DNA from: Enterobacteriaceae bacterium RIT693
GTDB taxonomy: Bacteria > Pseudomonadota > Gammaproteobacteria > Enterobacterales > Enterobacteriaceae
DNA: 64,000 nt
NCBI GenBank assembly: GCA_009668225.1
Contig: WJYK01000004.1
Location: 186,001-250,000 of the forward strand
Direction: 5' to 3'
Below the pieces are notes generated by a model. That model was not told the origin of the DNA. It was given only the letters and a program-made list of their open reading frames with translations, and made no database searches. The position numbers were made by a program, and so were the translations under genes. How positions within the stretch are numbered: the stretch's first letter is position 1; the number at the start of each line of letters is the position of its first letter. Below are positions 10,999 through 18,315 of this stretch, piece by piece.

Positions 10999-11925
10999 AT
11001 GGCTGAACCCTGGCAGCGCCTTCCCGCACTCTCGTTAAAACAGATTCAGTATTTTGTGACGCTGGCGAAACTTCGTCACTTTACGGATACCGCCAATCGT
11101 CTGGCCATCAGTCAGCCCGCGCTGAGCAGCGCGCTACGGCAGATTGAGTCCGTGCTGGGCGGCAAGCTGGTAAATCGTACCGCGGCCGCAGTGACGTTAA
11201 CGGACTTAGGTGCGGCGCTGCTGCCTCATGCCGAACGCGTGCTCAACGTCGCACAGCGCGCCTTTGACGATATGCAGCGTATTGTGCAGGACGGAGGCGA
11301 CGGCACGCTTCGCATAGGCCTGGTGCCGTCGGTAGGTAGCCTGCTGTTCCCCGATATTCCCCAATTGATCGCCGAAGCTTTTCCTCGTCTGCGCGTAGAG
11401 TTTCACGATCGCACCAACGATGCGCTGATAGCCCAACTGGAAAGCGGTCAGCTGGACTTTGGCCTGGGCGCGCTGGACAGTTCGGTGCCTAAAACGCTGG
11501 AAATCCATCCGCTGCAGGAGGATCCCTTTGTGGCGGTAGTCAACTGTCACGATCCTCTGGCAGAATCCAGCCATGCGCCGTGGCGGAGCCTGGTGAAGCG
11601 GGACATCGCCGTATTTTCAAAAGGTAATATCAGCCGGCTGGTGGCGGCGATGGCCGAAAGCCAGCGGCTGACGCTAAATGCACGCTATCAGGTCGATTTT
11701 ATTGAAACGCTTTACGGGCTGGTGCGCTCGCAGCTGGCGGTGGCGATTTTGCCGCAGCTTTACACCACCTTTTTGCAGGATCCCGAGCTGAAAGTGATTC
11801 ATTTGCAGCAGCCTTCGCTCAGCCGCACCGTGGCGCTGATGCGAAGCACCGAACCGTTTGCACCGCAAATTGAAGCCTGCTTCCAGCTTATTGTTCGCGT
11901 ATTACAACAACGAAAAGTACCCTGA
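10999..11925 (+). CDS. LysR-family transcriptional regulator next to ade-adeQ
   Basis: 308 residues. The N-terminal helix-turn-helix (about 12-70) reads SLKQIQYFVTLAKLRHFTDTANRLAISQPALSSALRQIE in overlapping segments, which is typical of LysR proteins. The effector domain begins around residue 98 (GTLRIGLVPSVGSLLFPDI). It is transcribed divergently from ade and shares the region with the PurR-like boxes, so regulation of adenine uptake and deamination is the natural guess. The sequence does not reveal the effector. The ATG at 10999 is used although it is an unusually short distance after the second PurR-like box. The protein resembles the OxyR/CynR-like group only in general. Confidence 0.88.
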   Translation: MAEPWQRLPALSLKQIQYFVTLAKLRHFTDTANRLAISQPALSSALRQIESVLGGKLVNRTAAAVTLTDLGAALLPHAERVLNVAQRAFDDMQRIVQDGGDGTLRIGLVPSVGSLLFPDIPQLIAEAFPRLRVEFHDRTNDALIAQLESGQLDFGLGALDSSVPKTLEIHPLQEDPFVAVVNCHDPLAESSHAPWRSLVKRDIAVFSKGNISRLVAAMAESQRLTLNARYQVDFIETLYGLVRSQLAVAILPQLYTTFLQDPELKVIHLQQPSLSRTVALMRSTEPFAPQIEACFQLIVRVLQQRKVP

Positions 11926-11945
11926 TTTCACAAGGAAAACCTGAC

Positions 11946-12686
11946 ATGAAAACGATCCTGCGCGTGGTGGTTGTGCTGCTGATTTTGCTGCTGGCCGCCG
12001 TCGCAATCCGCCTGTGGCTGCTGCATCGCCACAGTGATGCTCTCTGGAATATCATCAGCCAGCAGTGCATTCCTAACCAGCAGCAGAACAACTCGCCAGC
12101 GCCTTGCCTGAAGGTCGATCTGGCGCAGCGCTACCTGGTGTTCAAAGATGCGAAAGGCCCGCTGCATACTCTGCTGATGCCGACGGACAAAATTACCGGC
12201 ATTGAAAGCCCTAAAATTCTCGAAAACGGCGCGCCAAACTATTTCCAGGACGCGTGGGATAACCGCCATTACCTGCTGGATGAAACCACAAAAGCGGTGC
12301 GAGATGACGATTTAGTGCTGGCAATCAATTCCCGCTACGGGCGCTCCCAGAACCAGCTACATATTCATCTCTCCTGCCTGCGTCCTGAGGTGTACCAGTC
12401 CATTAACCAGCTTGCCGATAAAGTGGGTACCCAGTGGCAGCCGTTTGGCGCGGAGATCCTCGGGCATAAATATCTGGCAATAAAAGTTCCTGCAGACGCG
12501 AATCCGTTTACCGTGCTGGCGGAGTATGCGAAGGCGCAGGATGACGAAATGGAGAACTTTGGCCTGGCGCGCGTGGTGACTGCGAAAGGGGATGTGGTGC
12601 TGTTGGCCAATCCTCGCCAGCTGCTGGGCGGGAATCAGGGTTCGGCGGAAGAGATGCTGGACTACAGCTGCTCGCTGGCAAACTAA
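11946..12686 (+). CDS. cdh: CDP-diacylglycerol pyrophosphatase
   Basis: Hydrolyses CDP-diacylglycerol to phosphatidic acid and CMP at the inner membrane. 246 residues, close to the E. coli enzyme. An N-terminal hydrophobic anchor occupies residues 4-24 (ILRVVVVLLILLLAAVAIRL). The HIT-like catalytic motif QLHIHLSCLRPEV is near residue 140, after YGRSQNQ. It follows the LysR gene by 20 bases and could be read through from it, but the two have no obvious shared role. A terminator lies just after the stop. Confidence 0.95.
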   Translation: MKTILRVVVVLLILLLAAVAIRLWLLHRHSDALWNIISQQCIPNQQQNNSPAPCLKVDLAQRYLVFKDAKGPLHTLLMPTDKITGIESPKILENGAPNYFQDAWDNRHYLLDETTKAVRDDDLVLAINSRYGRSQNQLHIHLSCLRPEVYQSINQLADKVGTQWQPFGAEILGHKYLAIKVPADANPFTVLAEYAKAQDDEMENFGLARVVTAKGDVVLLANPRQLLGGNQGSAEEMLDYSCSLAN

Positions 12687-12690
12687 ATAA

Positions 12691-12719
12691 AAACGGCCTC
12701 TTCAAGGGGCCGTTTCTTT
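12691..12719. terminator. Terminator between cdh and yjjA
   Basis: Stem AAACGGCC / GGCCGTTT followed by a T-rich stretch, located between the convergent genes cdh and yjjA. Confidence 0.8.
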
Positions 12720-12726
12720 GCTGCCG

Positions 12727-13236
12727 TTACGACAGGTAATTCATGCCCTGTTTGAGTACCAGGTCGCAGGCTTTAGTTTTCACTTTTTCGGCTAGCGGCG
12801 AGTTGCCGATGCTGTTCAGATCCAGCTTCTGGCCGTTGGCCGTATTCAGCAGGCCCATCAGACCCTGGTTGTAGTCCTGCTTGTCGGCGGGCTTGGTGCT
12901 GCTTTCCAGCCCCAGCTTGGTCATCAGCTGGTTTTTGATGTTGTCGGTATTGGTGACGGAAGCCAGTTTGTTCTTCGCGCAGTATTCCATGACGCCGGCC
13001 GCATTGGTCATCGTGCTTGAGCTAAGTGACTTGCTGTTGCCGTTAAGCAGGCTGGTCAATGAAGAGAGGGAAAGACCGCCATTTTGAGCGCCGTTGCTGG
13101 CGGTCGTGCCGTTGCTTTTGCTCAGCTCGTTTGCGGCGCTGGAAAGCTGATCCTGCCAGCTTGTAGCAGAAGCCTGGCCGGTGAAAAAGGCCGCTGCCAG
13201 CGCCATGGCGCAGAGAGTTTTATTCCTTGCTTTCAT
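12727..13236 (-). CDS. yjjA: YjjA-like periplasmic protein (DUF2501)
   Basis: 169-residue exported protein of unknown function. A signal peptide is evident (MKARNKTLCAMALAAAFFTG, cleavage after ASA near residue 24). The mature part is rich in Ser, Asn and Leu, with a repetitive tract LSLSSLTSLLNGNSKSLSSS. The C-terminal half (MEYCAKNKL; DLVLKQGMNYL) is typical of the DUF2501 family and has two cysteines that could pair. In E. coli yjjA is next to dnaC; here its upstream neighbour is ohr. Start ATG 13234-13236. Confidence 0.88.
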   Translation of the reverse strand: MKARNKTLCAMALAAAFFTGQASATSWQDQLSSAANELSKSNGTTASNGAQNGGLSLSSLTSLLNGNSKSLSSSTMTNAAGVMEYCAKNKLASVTNTDNIKNQLMTKLGLESSTKPADKQDYNQGLMGLLNTANGQKLDLNSIGNSPLAEKVKTKACDLVLKQGMNYLS

Positions 13237-13350
13237 CTTGTGATACTCGCTTTGTTTGCCTGCAGTGCAGGAGATTTCAGGCGAGAGTATAGCGCTTTGG
13301 CCGCAAGCAGGGGGATTGAGAGTTGTCTTAAACCGGGGATTCAGATGAAA

Positions 13351-13531
13351 AAGCCGGGTTTCCCCGGCTTCAAACTGCTGACAAACCTATAGTGATAGAA
13401 GAGATAGCAGACAGCATTATTAAAATAAACCAAGAAAATCAATTCATTGATTTTCGGCTGATAACCACAAAGAGGGAAAAACCACGCTTTTTCCCTCTTT
13501 GTCAGCAACAATAAGCCGGGTTTCCCCGGCT
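13351..13531. repeat. Terminator-flanked repeat element, copy A
   Basis: This fills most of the 312-base gap between yjjA and ohr. The core element runs 13376-13507 (132 bases) with end repeats TGCTGACAAA and TTTGTCAGCA that are perfect inverted copies. It holds a palindrome GAAAATCAAT-TC-ATTGATTTTC (13434-13455) and a long hairpin whose loop side contains AAAAACCACGCTTTTT. Five bases outside each end is one copy of the same hairpin, AAGCCGGG-TTTC-CCCGGCT (13351-13369 and 13513-13531), identical over 19 bases. The 13434-13507 part is nearly identical to 27636-27708 (copy B). No coding frame is seen. Confidence 0.85.
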
Positions 13532-13548
13532 CGTTACATCAGTTCACA

Positions 13549-13977
13549 TCAGTTGATGATGTTCAGGGTCACGTCGATGTTGCCGCGGGTCGCGTTGGAG
13601 TAAGGGCAAACGATGTGTGCTGCGTCGACCAGTTTTTTCGCTTCGGCAGCGTCCATACCCGGCAGGTGGATGTTCAGCTTCGCTTCGATACCGAAACCGC
13701 TCGGCAGTGGCCCGATGCCGACTTCACCTTCGATGAAAGCGTCAGACGGCATGGAGATTTTGTCGCGGCCGGAGACGAACTTCATCGCGCCCAGGAAGCA
13801 GGCAGAATAGCCTGCGGCGAACAGCTGCTCAGGGTTAGTGACTTCGCCACCCGCGCCGCCCATCTCTTTTGGCAGGCCTAGCTTGACGTCCAGCACGCCG
13901 TCGGAAGAGGTTGCGCGGCCTTCACGGCCACCGGTAGCTTTGGCTTTTGCGGTATAAACGACTTTTTCTAAAGACAT
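13549..13977 (-). CDS. ohr: Organic hydroperoxide resistance protein (Ohr)
   Basis: OsmC/Ohr-fold thiol peroxidase that detoxifies organic hydroperoxides in the cytoplasm. 142 residues. Both catalytic cysteines are present: AAGYSACFLGAMKF near residue 60 and HIVCPYSNATRGN near 124. The Arg/Glu partners of the Ohr subfamily are also in place (GREGRATSSDG). The MarR-family gene upstream on the same strand and the palindrome between them match the ohr-ohrR arrangement of other bacteria. Start ATG 13975-13977. Confidence 0.95.
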   Translation of the reverse strand: MSLEKVVYTAKAKATGGREGRATSSDGVLDVKLGLPKEMGGAGGEVTNPEQLFAAGYSACFLGAMKFVSGRDKISMPSDAFIEGEVGIGPLPSGFGIEAKLNIHLPGMDAAEAKKLVDAAHIVCPYSNATRGNIDVTLNIIN

Positions 13978-14005
13978 GGCAGGTTCCTCATCTTACATTG
14001 CATTT

Positions 14006-14022
14006 ACGCTATAAAATAGCGT
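14006..14022. promoter_or_regulatory. Probable OhrR operator
   Basis: Perfect palindrome ACGCTAT-AAA-ATAGCGT, 29-45 bases upstream of ohr and downstream of ohrR, where an ohr promoter must lie. A related sequence (RC: CTATTTAATCGCGCACTA) is found upstream of ohrR around 14533-14550, consistent with autoregulation. Assignment to OhrR is inferred from position. Confidence 0.6.
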
Positions 14023-14072
14023 GCGATTTATGTGGTGTTTTAAAAACCGCCGACAATATCGACGGTTAATTA

Positions 14073-14519
14073 TTACGTATTTACATTACTGCGCAAGGTT
14101 TCCAGCTGCGCCTTGAGCGCCAGCATACTGTCCACGCTGCAGGCCGAAGCACAGCGGACGGAGTCTGGAATACCCAGCGCTTTTTCCTGCAGCGCTTTCC
14201 CTTCCTGGGTCAGCGTCACGGCGACCTGACGTTCATCTTCGCGGGAGCGCTGACGTAACAGCAGTCCCGCACTTTCCAGGCGTTTTAGCAGCGGCGTCAG
14301 GGTGGCTGAGTCTAAAAACAGGCGTTCGCCGATTTGCGATACCGTGACATCGTCCTGCTCCCATAGCACCAGCATCACCAGATATTGCGGATAGGTGAGC
14401 TGCAGCGGCGCGAGCAGCTGGCGGTAGAGCTTATTCACCGCCAGGTTGGCGGAGTAGAGCGCGAAGCAAAGCTGGTTGTCCAGCAGCAGGGCGTTCGTTT
14501 CGGTCGATGTCTTCTTCAT
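14073..14519 (-). CDS. ohrR: MarR-family organic-peroxide sensor OhrR
   Basis: 148-residue winged-helix repressor. The redox-active N-terminal cysteine is visible in [22 protein letters not shown] (C at about residue 16), followed by [16 protein letters not shown], both signatures of OhrR. The winged helix is at about 55-100 ([20 protein letters not shown]). Two further cysteines near the C-terminus ([10 protein letters not shown]) make it resemble 2-Cys-type OhrR proteins. The frame extends to 14555, but the ATG at 14517-14519 (MKKTSTETN) is the better start because the extension runs into the promoter region. It lies 95 bases upstream of ohr. Confidence 0.9.
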   Translation of the reverse strand: MKKTSTETNALLLDNQLCFALYSANLAVNKLYRQLLAPLQLTYPQYLVMLVLWEQDDVTVSQIGERLFLDSATLTPLLKRLESAGLLLRQRSREDERQVAVTLTQEGKALQEKALGIPDSVRCASACSVDSMLALKAQLETLRSNVNT

Positions 14520-14585
14520 GGCTCTCAATATAGGTAGTGCGCGATTAAATAGCAAATTTTATTTTGAGCGTTTTGGTCTGCGCGA

Positions 14586-15059
14586 TCATACCCGGGGCTT
14601 TTTGCGATACAGCCACAGCCCCGGAAGCGAGAGCCCGATGGACAGCGCACCCACGATAAATGACGCTTTTAAGAAGTTAGTCACCAGTTGGATCATCAGC
14701 GGGTCGCTGTAGCCAAAGTGCGTCAATTTTACCGCCGAGATCATCGCGGTGTAGGCGTAGATCCCCGGAAACATAGGAATGACGGCCGCAACCGTAAAGA
14801 CCTTTGGATGCGCAAGATACCAGCGTGACCACTGAATACCAATGATGCCTACCAGAATCGAAGCCAGAAAAGTGCTCCATTCGATGTTTAAACCCGCCGT
14901 CATCATCGCCATACGCGAGCCGTGGCCGATGGCGCCGAGGAGGCCACAGTATGGCAGGGCGCGCTGAGGCACGTTAAAGACTAATGCAAAGCCCACCGCC
15001 GGAACGGCAGACAGCGCCATATCCTGGAGCAGGGCCAGAACAAACTCAATTATGCCCAT
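14586..15059 (-). CDS. yjjB: Threonine/serine (or dicarboxylate) exporter small subunit YjjB
   Basis: 157-residue membrane protein with four hydrophobic segments, DUF3815/ThrE C-terminal-half type. GHGSRM near residue 45 and [14 protein letters not shown] near 110 are diagnostic. It works with YjjP; in E. coli the pair has been linked to export of small acids such as succinate. The start at 15057-15059 (MGIIEF) gives the E. coli length and overlaps the yjjP stop by 10 bases, so the two are translationally coupled. Confidence 0.93.
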   Translation of the reverse strand: MGIIEFVLALLQDMALSAVPAVGFALVFNVPQRALPYCGLLGAIGHGSRMAMMTAGLNIEWSTFLASILVGIIGIQWSRWYLAHPKVFTVAAVIPMFPGIYAYTAMISAVKLTHFGYSDPLMIQLVTNFLKASFIVGALSIGLSLPGLWLYRKKPRV

Positions 15060-15826
15060 CCTCGCAGCCCCCATACCGACATCGCCATCACCACCCCGAT
15101 GCAGGTGGCAAGCGTAAGCAGGCTGGCCATCGCCCAGCGGGCCAGGCCGGTGTTGACGTGGCCTTTGAACATGTCGGCCACGGCGTTAATCAGCGGGAAG
15201 CCGGGGACCAGCAGCAGTACGCTTGCGGCCATCGCAATGTTGGAGGTGGCGGCAAACGGGCCTTTGGCGATCAGCAGGCCGGAGACGCTGGTAGCCACAA
15301 ACGCGGTGATGCAGAAGTTTATCTGTGGATGAAGCTGGCGATGGGTCAGAAGCTGGCGCACATACATCGCCAGCGAGCTGGAGATAAAGGCCACAAACGC
15401 GCCGTCCCAGCCGCCGTTATTCAGTTTGCAGAAACAGCCGCAAGAGAGGCCAACCATCAGCACCACCAGCCAGCGCGGATAGCGCAGCGGCGTGATGTGT
15501 TCGAAGCGCTTAAGCACATCTCTGGCATCCAGCAGCTTGTGTTCGGTAAGGATCACGATGTGCTGCACTTCAGTCACCACGTGCATATTGATCCCACGAT
15601 CGATATTTTTACGCGTGGTCGTCAGGCATTGGTTGTCTTTGATGGTACTGAGCACAATGGCGTTGGCGGAGATTGAGCTTTCCACGCTATCCATGCCCAG
15701 CGCTTTGCCGAGGCGGGTGGAAAGCTCTTCTACCAGCGCGCTTTCTGCCCCGTGCTGCAGCAAAAAGAGCGCACACTGAATACATAAACGAGTGACATCC
15801 CGCTGGGGAACAACATCTGGCTGCAT
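15050..15826 (-). CDS. yjjP: Threonine/serine (or dicarboxylate) exporter large subunit YjjP
   Basis: 258-residue membrane protein, DUF1212/ThrE N-terminal-half type. A soluble N-terminal domain ([22 protein letters not shown]) is followed by five hydrophobic segments from about residue 115, including [20 protein letters not shown] near 210. It overlaps yjjB by 10 bases. In E. coli yjjB is followed by dnaT-dnaC; here the next genes downstream are ohrR and ohr. Start ATG 15824-15826. Confidence 0.93.
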   Translation of the reverse strand: MQPDVVPQRDVTRLCIQCALFLLQHGAESALVEELSTRLGKALGMDSVESSISANAIVLSTIKDNQCLTTTRKNIDRGINMHVVTEVQHIVILTEHKLLDARDVLKRFEHITPLRYPRWLVVLMVGLSCGCFCKLNNGGWDGAFVAFISSSLAMYVRQLLTHRQLHPQINFCITAFVATSVSGLLIAKGPFAATSNIAMAASVLLLVPGFPLINAVADMFKGHVNTGLARWAMASLLTLATCIGVVMAMSVWGLRGWA

Positions 15827-15935
15827 GCTTATCCTGACGAAAGAGAATGAAATGCACTTAACGTTTATCCATTTAACATGAGCGCATCGCTTCGTTAGTC
15901 GCGTCAGATCAAGCTTTGCGTCACTTAAGCCGCAA

Positions 15936-16394
15936 TTACAGGCAGACGTCCACCCATTTAGCCTGAGTTAATTCGGCCATACGTTCAGGGGAGATGCGGA
16001 CGGCGCTGTGGATAGCGCCTGCGGCGGGCAATACTTCATCGTACTGGCGCAGCGAAACGTCGCAGAATACCGCCAGCGGATTTTCGAGCCCAAACGGGCA
16101 GACGCCGCCGACCGGATGCCCGGTCCAGTTCACTACTTCATCGCTGCTGAGCATGCGCGCTTTTGCGCCAAAAGCTTCTTTAAGTTTCTTATTATCAAGA
16201 CGTGCATCGCCCTTCGCGACGATCAGGATAATATCGTTTTTTACTTTTAATGAGAGCGTTTTGGCGATTTGCCCCGGCTCCACGTTGTGGGCTGCTGCGG
16301 CAAGGGCAACGGTCGCGGTGCTCTGGTTTAGCTCTATAATATCAATATCGGGGGCATGATCGGCGAAGAATTGCCGCACGGACTGCAAACTCAT
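15936..16394 (-). CDS. YbaK/EbsC-family aminoacyl-tRNA deacylase-like protein
   Basis: 152-residue single-domain protein of the YbaK/ProX editing family, which clears mischarged tRNAs in trans. Family landmarks are [27 protein letters not shown] with the conserved lysines near residues 45-70, and [20 protein letters not shown] near 95-115. It is distinct from YbaK and ProY proper, so the tRNA it edits cannot be named. It lies alone between yjjP and the PTS genes, with its own start ATG at 16392-16394. Confidence 0.85.
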   Translation of the reverse strand: MSLQSVRQFFADHAPDIDIIELNQSTATVALAAAAHNVEPGQIAKTLSLKVKNDIILIVAKGDARLDNKKLKEAFGAKARMLSSDEVVNWTGHPVGGVCPFGLENPLAVFCDVSLRQYDEVLPAAGAIHSAVRISPERMAELTQAKWVDVCL

Positions 16395-16510
16395 GATTTT
16401 CTCCTGATCCAGGTGGCAAATAATTTCGCATAAGCTTGTGCTTTCTGTAAACCGCTTATACTTATCTCACACCCTCCTTGTCAGAAATTTCTGGATCTCC
16501 TTCACAATCA

Positions 16511-16541
16511 CTGAAACCGGTTGCAGTAACCGGTTGCAGTA
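16511..16541. promoter_or_regulatory. Tandem LacI/GalR-type operator upstream of the PTS genes
   Basis: A 13-base unit ACCGGTTGCAGTA is repeated exactly twice in tandem (16516-16528, 16529-16541). The first copy is preceded by CTGAA, giving TGAAACCGGTTGCA, close to the AscG site TGAAACCGGTTTCA and centred on the CCGG typical of LacI-family operators. It sits 60-90 bases before the IIB start. Confidence 0.6.
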
Positions 16542-16602
16542 ATAAATTCCGCGAGGAATACTGATCCTGTAACCCCCCTGTACCTAATAATTAGAGTCGT
16601 CT

Positions 16603-16908
16603 ATGAAACGTATCCTTTTATGCTGTGCCGCTGGTATGTCTACCAGTATGGTCGTGAACAGGATGAAACAAGCCGCAGAAGACCAACGGATTGACGTTGA
16701 GATCAGAGCGGTTGGTATCGAAGAGTTCACGGATGTTATGCCTGAATTTGATTGCTGTTTACTCGGTCCGCAGATCAAATACCGTCTGGAAGATTTTAAG
16801 GCTCAGGCCGCGCCCAAACGGATCCCGGTCACGGTCATTAACTCTATGGATTACGGAATGATGCGCGGCGACAGAATTCTCGCCGATGCACTCGCGTTGA
16901 TAGCCTGA
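16603..16908 (+). CDS. PTS sugar transporter subunit IIB, lactose/cellobiose family
   Basis: 101-residue cytoplasmic phosphocarrier. The phosphorylated cysteine is in the N-terminal loop ILLCCAAGMSTSMV (residues 4-17), the pattern of cellobiose/chitobiose IIB proteins. It receives phosphate from a IIA protein and passes it to the sugar held by IIC. IIC starts 14 bases downstream. No IIA gene lies nearby, so a IIA encoded elsewhere must serve it. The substrate (a beta-glucoside or chitobiose-like sugar) is not readable from the sequence. Confidence 0.92.
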   Translation: MKRILLCCAAGMSTSMVVNRMKQAAEDQRIDVEIRAVGIEEFTDVMPEFDCCLLGPQIKYRLEDFKAQAAPKRIPVTVINSMDYGMMRGDRILADALALIA

Positions 16909-16921
16909 CAGGAGAGCCACT

Positions 16922-18268
16922 ATGTCTTCCAACCATGCTGCTTTTAATTTGATTTTTCGCTTTGTTGAAAACTACGTAAGCCCGGTTGCTGGTCGTATTT
17001 CCTCACAGCGTCATGTGATGGCGATCCGCGACGGGTTTATTTCAGCGATGCCGTTTATGATTGTCGGCTCGTTCCTGCTGGTATTTGCTTATCCGCCATT
17101 CTCACCAACCACCACGTGGGGCTTTGCTCGTGCCTGGCTCGATCTGGCTAAGCAGTTTGAAGGGCAGATTCTGACGCCGTTTGATATGACGATGGGCATC
17201 ATGTCTATCTATATTTGTGCGGCCATTGCCTACAACCTGGGCAAACATTACGTCAAATCGCACGGGTTGGATCCTTTCATGTGCGCCATGCTGTCGCTGA
17301 TGGCGTTCCTCGTGGTTGCTGCACCAAAAACCAAAGGAACGCTGCCGGTGGATAGCCTGGGCGGCACCGGGATTTTCACCGCGATTCTGGTGGCGATTTA
17401 CTGCGTAGAGATGATGCGTTTCCTGAAGGCACACAATATCGGCATTAAGTTGCCGGACCAGGTGCCACCGATGATCAAAAACTCTTTTGATCTGTTGATC
17501 CCGGTGCTGGTGGTTGTGCTGACGCTGTACCCGCTGAGCCTGTTTATTCAGTCCCAGTTCGATATGCTGATTCCACAGGCCATTATGGCGCTGTTCAAAC
17601 CGCTGGTTTCCGCTGCGGATTCCCTGCCGGCGATTCTGCTGGCGGTGCTGATTGCCCACCTGCTGTGGTTTGCTGGCATTCACGGCGCGGCGATTGTCTC
17701 CGGGATGCTGCAGATGTTCTGGCTGACCAACCTTGGTCTTAACCAGGGCGCACTGGCTGCCGGTGCTCCGCTGCCGCATATCTTTATGGAAGCGTTCTGG
17801 ACCTTCTTTATCGTGGTCGGCGGTTCTGGTGCGACGATGGGCCTGGTTATCTGCTATCTGCGCAGTAAATCTGCGCATCTGCGCTCAATCGGGCGTCTCA
17901 GTATCGTGCCAACCTGCTTTAACATTAACGAACCGGTTATCTTCGGAACGCCGATTGTAATGAACCCGGTATTCTTCATTCCGTTCCTGCTGGCGCCAAT
18001 GGTTAATGCCGTACTGGCCTGGGGTGCCATGAAGCTGGATCTGATTGGCCGTGTGATTTCCGTTGTGCCATGGACTGCTCCAGCGCCAATCGGTGCAGCC
18101 TGGGCGCTGGGCTGGGATTTCCGCGCGGCAATCCTGGTGATTCTGCTGGCCTGTGTTTCTTCCATCATCTATTTCCCGTTCTTCAAAGTTTACGAGAAGC
18201 AGCTGCTGGAGCAGGAAAAAGAAGAGGCGCAAAGAGCGAGCGAAGAAGGGAACCAACAGCTGGCTTAA
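16922..18268 (+). CDS. PTS sugar transporter subunit IIC, lactose/cellobiose family
   Basis: 448-residue integral membrane permease of the lactose/N,N'-diacetylchitobiose IIC family, with about ten hydrophobic segments. Signature segments are VAIRDGFISAMPFMIVGSF-type sequence near residue 35, WFAGIHGAAIVSGML near 245 and FNINEPVIFGTPIVMNP near 335; the last includes the conserved NEP motif of the sugar site. The C-terminal tail is highly charged (EKQLLEQEKEEAQRASEEG). It forms an operon with the IIB gene and ends at a strong terminator. No glycosidase gene is next to it. Confidence 0.93.
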   Translation: MSSNHAAFNLIFRFVENYVSPVAGRISSQRHVMAIRDGFISAMPFMIVGSFLLVFAYPPFSPTTTWGFARAWLDLAKQFEGQILTPFDMTMGIMSIYICAAIAYNLGKHYVKSHGLDPFMCAMLSLMAFLVVAAPKTKGTLPVDSLGGTGIFTAILVAIYCVEMMRFLKAHNIGIKLPDQVPPMIKNSFDLLIPVLVVVLTLYPLSLFIQSQFDMLIPQAIMALFKPLVSAADSLPAILLAVLIAHLLWFAGIHGAAIVSGMLQMFWLTNLGLNQGALAAGAPLPHIFMEAFWTFFIVVGGSGATMGLVICYLRSKSAHLRSIGRLSIVPTCFNINEPVIFGTPIVMNPVFFIPFLLAPMVNAVLAWGAMKLDLIGRVISVVPWTAPAPIGAAWALGWDFRAAILVILLACVSSIIYFPFFKVYEKQLLEQEKEEAQRASEEGNQQLA

Positions 18269-18287
18269 TATCGCGAGACAGACAAAG

Positions 18288-18315
18288 AACGGCGGGGAAA
18301 CCCGCCGTTTTCTAT
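18288..18315. terminator. Terminator shared by the PTS operon and fhuF
   Basis: Stem AACGGCGGG / CCCGCCGTT with a GAAA loop, followed by TTCTATTTT on the plus strand. It overlaps the last codons of convergent fhuF. Confidence 0.88.

Noticed and set aside
17102-17878. 258-codon minus-strand frame over the PTS IIC gene
   Set aside because: Unusual His/Gln/Arg-rich composition typical of antisense frames; the plus-strand product is a clear permease.
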